Assembly (NCBI GenBank): GCA_031841125.1 | Contig: CM063108.1 | Coordinates: 50,986,122-51,050,121, forward strand | Reading direction: 5' to 3' | Origin: Acanthococcus lagerstroemiae | Taxonomy: Eukaryota > Arthropoda > Insecta > Hemiptera > Eriococcidae | Length of the DNA stretch: 64,000 bases | Notes under the pieces: generated by a model | What the model saw: the letters and a program-made list of their open reading frames with translations, nothing else | What the model was told of the DNA's origin: nothing | Database searches by the model: none | Shown here: piece after piece, positions 56,056 to 64,000 of the stretch | Position numbering within the stretch: position 1 is the first letter of the stretch | Layout: each line of letters opens with the position of its first letter | Translations under genes and position numbers: made by a program

Positions 56056-57176
56056 GGGAGAAACAGCAGCGGACAGGATGCGACTCGCATTCTTATCTAC
56101 GCACTAAATTACCCAATTACTATCGGCGAGGGGGAACGAATATTAAATTATCACACAATTCTGAATTTCCCTTCCAGTATTACTTCCTAGATCCGCCACT
56201 GCTAAAGTGTACGTACATATGGTAATGCGATACGATGTGGGTACAGGTCTACAGATGAAGTCAACAAGAACACTGTATATACATAATCGGCGTTTGACGA
56301 ACAGGTTCTCCAACCGCGACTCATAATCTCATACATGTGGACACAAATCGGGCACCGGACTCGAAGCCGCATCGCAGCCTGCTCACGCATTCAGATCTCA
56401 ACTTCGCGATCTCGCATTCGAAGTTCGATACAGATACCTACTTAATTTACATAAAATTGCAATTTCTGCGTGTCCGTTTAATTGAAAAATAATTTATACG
56501 ACGTTCGTCGAAGAATTATTATCTGTGTACCGTTGGGTCTCCCCGATATGTACACTCAGTTCGCTGTACAGCGGCGTGGCGATCAAAACGTACGTATTTA
56601 CAATATCGACAAAACGTGAGCTGCGTGGCCGGCCGGACAGCGCATACGGCCAACATTCGGTGCGTACGCGCTGCTGCGTCGAGCAATAGAGCCCAACTGA
56701 GCCTACGCGATTCCGTGTTCTCTGATCCGGGAAACTAGACGGTCAAAAAAATTCGCATCACGAACACCACGACTATGCCTGAGCGATGTTTCAACCACGA
56801 AAAGGAAGTCGCCCGAAGTGACATAAGAAGGCTGTCGGCGGTTGGAGTTGCTGCTGCAGCAAAAAAAAAAAAAAAATCCGATTGTTTACAACGGCCAGGG
56901 TGCCTCTGCACGTATGGCTAATCAAAATCGTTCTTCTACGATAATTGGTATCGAGGAAAATAAGAAACAGAGAGGAGGAAGAAAAAAGAGCCTTCCAAGG
57001 TACGCATGCGAAACAGCCAGCCTCATAATTTAAAATCACACAACGTGTAGATGGCCGCCGGTTGTTATGTTGTAAGATCACGGTCAATTATACCGACTAT
57101 TCTACATCATTTAGGCGCGCTTTTTCTGTCTCCGTCCCTCACCCTTTCTTACTCTGTCTCTCACTCTCGCACTCTC

Positions 57177-57223
<47 letters not shown>

Positions 57224-58674
57224 CAGTACACCATCGTCTATGTCGATCGCTGGTATACTGCGTGCTGCGCTATGCGCTGCCCTGCCTGCCTGCCTGCGTA
57301 AGCGCCACCGTCATTAATGGCGAAAATATCCGGCAACGGGATCCGCGATACGCCCGTCACCTTTAAGCGTCGATTACTACCGGCGACGACGTCGATTAAT
57401 TAACAAATGAGCGGCCGAGTGCGGCAGCGGCTGCCGCCAGAACGTGTCGACTAATTCCAGATAATATGGTAAATCGTGTACGACATAAATAGTCCGGGTA
57501 CGGAGACGGAGACAGAGTTAACAGAACTCGCCGCACCGCCGCTCGGGACGAGAAGCCGGGCGAGCTTAATTACGTAGACGTTTTTGAAACTAGAGTAGAA
57601 GAAAAGAAAAAAAAGGAAAAAAAAAGGCTAATAATATTATGGTACATTTTTATCGAACGGGTCAGCAGGTCCGGCGTACGCTCCGATATGGACGCACTTC
57701 ACTCGACGTGAACGCGATCGTCCATTGTGACGAAATGTCGCCGGCGATATAGCCTAGGCCCGTACGAGTACAGCCTCAATGCAGCTGGGCGTGAGAACGA
57801 ACTCAACTGGACCAAAACTGAAATTGAAAAGGTCTGTGATAAACTAGCCTGATTAACTTGGTAATAGGACCAGTTCCATAATGAGCCCTCGAACCTATAT
57901 CGCACAGCCGGTGCTCCCGAAGCTGCACAAATTCCGATGTCCGAACGCGGTACGCGGTTATTCCTCCGATTACTTGTGCGACTGCCGGTACTGTCACCGC
58001 GGGGGGCACAAACTGGAATCGAAACAACGATGACCAATAGTGTTCCCGATCGATACCAGTGATAGAGTTTTCACTTCTCAGGTCGCACATGCTGGAACAG
58101 TGAAGCCTCTTAATCGCATGGGTGAGCCTAACACCGCAATTGTGACACTTCCGAACACTCGTAGGCGCGGCAACTTTAATTTTTTCATATGGTGCTCGAC
58201 TTGGTTGGACTCTCTCCTACCCTTTCAAAGTCTCGGGAGATACTTCTACCCTCCCCATCCACCCTTAATTTTCCCATGTGGTACCCGAAAACTCCCATCA
58301 GCACTAGAGCCGGTGAGCACCGCGGAAGTTGCGGCTCATGAGAACACTTGTTGCTGTACCAAGTTGTTCTACGTTGGCTCCATCTGCTCCGCCGTTAACA
58401 TCACGGAGATTGGCACTATCAACACGATTTCCACGACTTCTGGTGCGACCGACAGGAACAGCAGTCATCCAGGCAAAGTAAATACTAAAAAGATATTTTT
58501 GGGGGAAAATATAGTTGAAAATCGGAAGTTGACTGCAAATTGTAAAAGGTGGTGTCAGGGGCACAGCGAGGAGGGAAGGCTCGAATTATTCGTTATCAGC
58601 ATGCGGAAAATTAATTAGACCTGAGATGTGGAGAAAAAATCCGAGTCCAGGGCGAAGTTGTTCACTCAGCCCCA
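56056..58674. other. CpG-rich, repeat-poor DNA with a TC microsatellite
   Basis: No transposon homology apart from simple sequence. A TC run lies at 57181-57220. The stretches 56190-56780, 57240-57560 and 57660-58500 are CpG-rich and look unique. An overlapping pair of frames at 58304-58564 (minus) and 58040-58615 (plus) cannot both be genes, and neither has a recognised motif. A splice-like bracketed segment is at 58083-58128. Confidence 0.35.
57181..57220 (+). repeat. TC microsatellite
   Basis: Uninterrupted TC dinucleotides, about 20 units, inside a wider pyrimidine tract. Confidence 0.95.
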
Positions 58675-58892
58675 GCGCCTAAAATAACTTTATAAAAATC
58701 CAAAAACCATAGCCCCCCCCCCCTCAAAACAACTATAAAAATTCATATTTTCTTCTGTAATACTTCCTTTGTAAAGAAAAAAGAAAAAAAAAAGTCTTAC
58801 TGTATTAAGATTAATTAAGAAAAGAAAATGTAGGGGGGCTAATTTTGAAACTTGGGGGCGTCACCTCCAGTCCCCTCCTATTTCCGCCCCTG
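58675..58892 (-). repeat. Dispersed repeat family, copy 2 (first copy at 1252-1470)
   Basis: The minus strand starts CAGGGGCGGAAATAGGAGGG and ends with the poly-G run and GGTTTTTGGATTTTTATAAA, matching 1252-1470. Confidence 0.6.
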
Positions 58893-59638
58893 TCCTCCCT
58901 CAAAAAAATGTATACATTTTAGTAACTTTTCACAAATAAAATATTCTAAAGGCGTGTCAATAATATCGGATTCTGATTTCTGAAGGCGCTCATATTATTT
59001 TTGAGTTTATTGATAAGAACTTTTGTGCGCTCGGGCGCAAGTTAGTTCCCACCTGCCCTCTCCATCTAGCTAAATTCGACCATTTAATCGGAATTTTCGA
59101 CCATTAGTCAACAAACATAGGAAAATCATTGAATCATTGACTTTTTTTTTTGCTCTTCCTGATAGAACGGAAAATGTTTATTGAGTCCGTATTTTAATGT
59201 AAGTTCTAAAAATAAACTTTTTTGGCTCGTGCGGACAATTTTTGCACCCAGTTGGCATTTTTCGGAAAGTTTTTGTTTGACTTCAGCCCATTTAGTCAGG
59301 ATTTTGAATATTATTAGACGAGTACATTAGACAAAAAGAACAGTGAACTGGCTTCATGCAATACACATAACTGAACTGAACTGTGAACTGAACTGGAATC
59401 AAGTTCCGTGTCGATCGGAAATAGGACGGAGGGCCAGCCAATAGACATATCCATGTCAAAACTGATTTTGGGAAGACGTTCAGCTATCGGAGGGGGAGGG
59501 GGTACTTGGGAATACTCTGATTCGGGTGTACTTTTAGTACATTAAACAATAGGTGCTATTATTCAATCCTCTGAGCCAAAATTCATAAAAATCGAAGTCG
59601 TGAAAACCCAAAAATGCCAAATTTTGGACTGACTCGCC
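58893..59638. other. Unrecognised DNA with a CTGAA repeat
   Basis: An ACTGAACTGAACTG tract at about 59368-59397, preceded by GGCTTCATGCAATACACA, is shared with 3000-3030. No gene was seen. Confidence 0.4.
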
Positions 59639-60125
59639 CAGGGGCGAAACTATAGGAGGAGGAGGGGGGGGATTTTCTTCTCCACGTTTCCAAACTGAAA
59701 GTCAAATTTCGTTTCTGAAAATGGAGTACCCTAGACCCCTGTTAAAGACTAGTCAGTCAAAAGCAGAAGGTTTCAAGCTGAGTATCGACCGTTATTTGAA
59801 AGGTTGAAACAAAGCTGAAATGTGGAAGGCATCTCGAAAATCTGAAAGTCGGTAACAGACGTTGAATTTCAAATTTCAATGACTATTCGGACTACCAGCG
59901 CGAAAGAGTCGCCATCTATAATTTTAGGCACGTGAAAAACAAGAATTATTGAAACCCTACATATTTTAGAAAAATTCATCAGATTGAAATGAAAATGGTC
60001 TCAATGGAAAGAAAATTTTATGCTACTATAAACTTTGTTCTAATCATTTTTTCGATAAACGCTTTCGTTTTCATAATCTTTTGAGATTTCTTCGTTTGCC
60101 TATAAATGAAATATTCCCCTCGATC
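59639..60125 (+). repeat. Dispersed repeat with CAGGGGCGAAACT end, copy 2
   Basis: Inverted counterpart of 49225-49941. It shares AAAATGGAGTACCCT, GCAGAAGGTTTCAAGCTGAG and TTTTAGGCACGTGAAAAA but lacks most of the MITE-like module (only the ends up to about 59700 remain). Confidence 0.75.
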
Positions 60126-60136
60126 AGGGTTACAAG

Positions 60137-60882
60137 GTAAACGACTACAGCGCGCCACCGCTTTGAGCAGCCCGAAATTTGTTTACCCCGTCACTGACCG
60201 AGTCAGTGATTTACTCACTTACTCAGTCGTTCACTTACTCATTTAGTGAGCCACTCGGTCACCCGCTTACTTATTCAATTATTCACACAGTTACTCAATC
60301 ACTTACTCAGAGACTCAGTGATTCACTCACTCACTCAATGAGTCAGTGATTAACTCGCTCACGCAATCACTTACTCACTGACTCACTCAGTCACTGGCTT
60401 ACTCATTTAGTGATTCATTAGGTCACGCACTCACCTACTCAGTGATTCACTCACTTACTCAGTTATTCATTCATTCTCTAATTCAGTTATTCATATACTT
60501 TCTCACTCCGTCACTCACCTAATGAGTCAATGATTCACTCAGTAAGTCAGTCAATCGCTTACTTATTTAGTGATTCACTCAGTCACTAGCTTACTTATTC
60601 AGTTATTCACACAGTTATCAATCACTTGCTGAGTGACTCAGTGATTCACTCACTTATTCAGTCACTCGCTTACTCATTGAGTTATTCACTCACTCAGCCA
60701 CTCACTCACTCAGTGATTCGGAGATTCACTCACTTACTCAGTCATTCATTCATTCTCTAATTCAGTTATTCATTCACTTCCTCACTTCGTCACTCACTCA
60801 ATGAGTCAGTGATTCACTCACTCACTCAATTGTTCGTAAACGACTACAGCGCGCCTCCGCTTTGAGCAGCCCGAAATCTGTT
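60137..60882 (+). repeat. ACTCAGTC-type minisatellite flanked by 47-bp direct repeats
   Basis: A 47-bp segment beginning GTAAACGACTACAGCGCGCC and ending CCCGAAATTTGTT occurs at 60137-60183 and again at 60836-60882 with two mismatches. Between them lie about 650 bp of ACTCA, GTCACT, ATTCACTC and ACTTACTCAG units. A higher-order period of about 279 bp is visible (CATTCTCTAATTCAGTTATT at 60472 and 60751). Confidence 0.85.
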
Positions 60883-61485
60883 GTTACTAGATTCTCTGTT
60901 TGACCGAGAGCCTGAAACGTGAGTATGTTGAACATTTTATTAAAAGCTAAAAGTTGAAAAGCAAGACTTATCTTCCAATGTCACAAGCTGAATCCAATAG
61001 AAAATATTCTATTGTTTAATTCACGGTCTCTAGTCCTGGTGAATATTCGGGCCGTACATTCGGGATTCCAAAATTTCGCTACATGTGTCAAAAACTGCAC
61101 CTTTTGGTTGCTGATAAGAGTAGTCGATACAAACGCTGTACGGCCTGAATAGGAGAGAAATTTAGTCTGAAACAAAAACTCCATGTATTTTTCTCATAAG
61201 AACGAAAGGGAACTTCTGGCACGGATTTCCCTAATCCAATCGACAGGAAACTTTTTCTTTTTAGATTTGATTTTTTTTTTTATTGGAATCAATTTAGGAG
61301 AAGAATCAGAGGAAGTTCAGAAAAATAGAACACTAAGAGTCAACAACGACCACCTCAATGTGTAAAGGAAGTTGTGTGTTCCTCTCAAGTATTCCTAACA
61401 TCCTTCCACCTTATCCTCCCAGAATAGGGTATGATCATGTGCGCAAATGTGAATGCTTGGGGGATAAGGTTCCAATCTGCATTTG
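60883..61485. other. Unrecognised DNA
   Basis: No supported feature. Confidence 0.4.
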
Positions 61486-61751
61486 CAGGGACGAAACTAC
61501 GGGAGGAGGGGGGGGGGAAAGTCAAACACCCCCAATAATAAGGCAGTCAGCAAATTTTGAAACTGTTTATTTAAATTTTTCATTTTCTAAGAACGTTTGT
61601 TTGTTTATTATTATTATTATTATTTTTCAATTAAAAAATATTTTAATTGAAAAATCAGCGAATTAATTTTCAAATTTTAGAAAATTTTGTCGGCAAATTT
61701 TTCTTCTCCACCCCCCCCCCCTCCCAAACTGAAAGTCAAGTTTCGTCTCTG
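61486..61751. mobile_element. MITE with CAGGGACGAAACT terminal inverted repeats
   Basis: The left end CAGGGACGAAACT and the reverse complement of the right end, CAGAGACGAAACT, match at 12 of 13 positions. The interior has poly-G and poly-C runs near the two ends, a TTA microsatellite near 61606-61623 and AATTGAAAA palindromic pieces. The same module is contained in 49225-49941. Flanking 8-mers do not match. Confidence 0.75.
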
Positions 61752-63559
61752 GACTCGCCTGGAACGTCTCAATAAATTGACGAATTCTGAAATACTCTGA
61801 ATGGCACACATGTCTTGGGAGCCAAATCGGTCAACCTCCTCGCGGTGTCTTCTGGGTTACGCTAATGAGCTGATATGAACCACGCGAGCCGCAACTCGTA
61901 CGTTCACTGAGAGAAACTGGGCCACAATTCGCACCTCCTCGGAAGACAGCTGGACCGCAACTCATGCGCTGTTCAACTGATAGGCCGCAACTCTCCAACA
62001 CCAGGACTCCTCAGGTCTCAAACCGCGAGCCAGACCAGGGCCACGAATGTCACCATCGTCGACATGCCAACACAGACGACATCGTTCATTCCAGTTCGTC
62101 TAGTTCGGAATTCGAAGACCAACTTGACCAGCCAGCGTAACGTACCTTCACACGCAGACCGGATCGATCGATCTAATTATACGCTGGCACCGCCGCCGAG
62201 TGCTGAACCTCGAACAACCCCCGCAAGTTACGAACGCCCGGCCCGGCACCAGATAAGGTAAAAGCTCATATCACACGCGACCGCAGATTACATCTCTCGC
62301 ATTCATCATAAATGTGTAAGAAAACTGTCGTTCTTGTCGTCGGGCCCATTCATCATGGCCTATACCCATACACCCATTTGCCAACTTCCTTTCGGTCTTT
62401 TCCATTCGAATACCTAGGCGCGTATACCCAGCGTGCCGCTTGGAACGCGGCTGCGACATCGACGCACGCCGATACCAGACACAACTTGTTACGACGATAA
62501 TTAAGTATTACGAACCGTTTAACATGTAAATGAGGAGAAACGTAATGTAGAATTTTTTATTAAATTTACGAATACGACCCCGCGTGTGTGTTCGTGTGTC
62601 CAGCCGCTTGTACATTGGCAAAAAGTCGTATCGTATCGTATCGTATCGCGTCGTATGTCGTATCGAAAATGTCCACGACCGGTGCCGATACGCGTGTGAT
62701 TTCTTTTCGCGCCGCCAGCGCAGATACGCGCGAGCGCGCGCGCGCCCAATCTAAACCGGGCTTCGATGCGCGGCCCATAAATCGTTCGATATATCAAAAT
62801 GAATATTTCGTAAATTACTGGTTACGGAGCTGGAAATTTCGCTGACAGGCGTGGCACTTAATACAATAAGGAACAAGATACTCTGGACGTGGACACGGCG
62901 AAGGTCGTGGCGGCGAGGAGGAAAAACGCGGCGCGAAGAAGGATATCGTACTTACACGTTATATCGTTCGCTCTTAATCGACGATTAAACAAATCAATGC
63001 TCGAGAGATTGCGATTGCCTACGAGAACAGTTGTTTCGAGTGGATACAAGGTATGGCGGCGAACGGTGCTCGGAAAGGTGCGAATACGGCATCTGAGGCG
63101 ATCAAGTCTCTTTTTCTTTCTTCAACATTCGCATCCGCCGAAAACGTAAACACAATCTAATCGCAGTGAAAATTTTGGAAACGAATCGAATGGGCCCACT
63201 CGGTCGATACGGAGTCATGACCAGTGGGTGATACTACATTAAATTTCAGTCAAAATGAGCCCAACCAGAGGTCTGTAAGTGCAGAACTCAGCCTTTCACA
63301 GAGATTCGGAAACTGAGTTCAAAATATAGAAGTTTTAAGAAGAACGAGTTTGAAGCTTGAGTACTGAATTCTGAAGGGAAAAAAAGTGATACTTCATGTG
63401 CGTGTTTGCCCCGCAAATTTTCGATGTAAAATGGTACAGAACAAGGTTCCCTTCGAGGCTGGAAACGCTGGAACAATTTCACGCAACGATACGACAAAGT
63501 GGGCCCTTTCATAAAAATTAATGAAAAAAGTAACCTCTGGAAGAAAAATCGTCAAAGTC
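61752..63559. other. CpG-rich, repeat-poor DNA
   Basis: No transposon homology. CpG-rich from about 61840 to 63150. A TCGTA pentamer repeat is at 62625-62665, followed by a CGCG-rich tract at about 62725-62745. No frame with a recognised motif. Confidence 0.4.
62625..62665 (+). repeat. TCGTA microsatellite
   Basis: Imperfect GTCGTATCGTATCGTATCG run. Confidence 0.9.
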
Positions 63560-63760
63560 GTTCAAAGCAGTGTATTGCAGCCAAGCAAAAGCCGAAACTG
63601 AAAGCTGTATTCAGCCAACATGTTCATCAATAAGCCAAAAGCTAAAAGTCAGCTATTAGTAACCTCAAAAAAATGTTTGGCGACAGCTAGAAGCTGAAAG
63701 CCAAAAGCTTCCTCATGGTCAAAAGTTTACGCCAAAAGCCAAAGTTGAATTTTTCGGCTG
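63560..63760 (+). repeat. AGCCAAAAGCTGAAAG-rich repeat
   Basis: The phrases AGCCAAAAGC, AGCTGAAAGC and AGCTAAAAG occur about ten times in 200 bp without a fixed period, as in the ends of some AGCTTTTGGCT-type insect elements. Confidence 0.45.
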
Positions 63761-63986
63761 GAAAAACTGGAATAAGCTGGTTCACAGGCTACTGTTACAT
63801 ACAGAGAGAAGAAAACCGGTGTGAGCCCTTTATCAACTACATAAAAATTGGGAATCGAAATTTCTCGTACAGTACACGTCATAGACAGGGAAAATTATTT
63901 CATGTTTCGACATATTTTTTCTATTGATCCATACAGGGAATAACCATCATATCTTTCTATCTCTCTATATACTAAAAAAGTAAAAT

Positions 63987-64000
63987 CCGCCGCCGCCGCC
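63987..64000 (+). repeat. GCC trinucleotide repeat at the window edge
   Basis: CCGCCGCCGCCGCC ends the window. The preceding 230 bp show no recognised feature. Its full length is unknown. Confidence 0.9.

Noticed and set aside
58040..58618. 192-residue gene on the plus strand and an 86-residue gene on the minus strand
   Set aside because: The frames overlap on opposite strands in a GC-rich patch, and neither shows a known domain.
60184..60835. CRISPR-like array
   Set aside because: The units are contiguous short tandem repeats without spacers of regular length, in a eukaryotic context.

Overview
The window looks like a repeat-rich arthropod, most likely insect, nuclear genome. I see no operons and no prokaryotic gene layout. 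Nearly all recognisable coding sequence is transposon-derived: RTE-type, R1-clade and I-like non-LTR retrotransposons, a ZMYM1-like hAT transposase, short inverted-repeat DNA elements and a tRNA-derived SINE. The species cannot be named from sequence alone. No complete host gene is supported. Two candidate spliced exons (51519-51829 and 54599-54708) and some CpG-rich unique blocks (about 28.3-29.6, 56.1-58.6 and 61.8-63.2 kb) are the best places to look for host function.

Layout. 0-6 kb: an RTE C-terminus running off the left edge, decayed RTE pieces, a SINE copy and a dimeric satellite. 6.2-7.7 kb: a DNA element with imperfect terminal inverted repeats, into which a hAT-type MITE with an 8-bp target duplication has inserted. 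8.5-12.4 kb: two RTE pieces pointing away from each other; the right one is a young 5'-truncated insertion with a perfect 15-bp target-site duplication and an undamaged frame. 13.4-17 kb: an RT fragment, then a decayed antisense R1-clade element. 17-22 kb: satellite-like monomers and mostly unrecognised DNA. 22.3-26.1 kb: a large foldback structure with two arms of about 0.95 kb around a 1.8-kb loop. 26.1-28 kb: an I-like retrotransposon with RNase H. 29.6-34.6 kb: R1 3' ends, a C-rich inverted repeat and a decayed hAT transposase. 35-35.6 kb: a second I-like 3' end. 35.6-44.6 kb: mostly unrecognised, with a ~123-bp satellite at 40.8 kb. 44.6-49.2 kb: an RTE remnant cut by a nearly intact R1-clade element. 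49.2-61.8 kb: several repeat families present as inverted pairs, a second SINE copy with target duplication, minisatellites and a 0.75-kb CACTCAGT-type array between 47-bp direct repeats. 61.8-64 kb: CpG-rich unique DNA ending in a GCC repeat.

How the parts relate. The autonomous families (RTE, R1, I-like) supply reverse transcriptase and endonuclease. The SINE and the inverted-repeat elements are non-autonomous and depend on machinery encoded elsewhere. Nested insertions give a partial relative chronology: the hAT MITE is younger than the element around it, the R1 element at 45-49 kb is younger than the RTE fragment it abuts, and RTE copy 10973-12413 is among the youngest insertions. The strongest unusual structures are the 22.3-26.1 kb foldback, the 30.5-31.4 kb hairpin and the flanked minisatellite at 60.1-60.9 kb.
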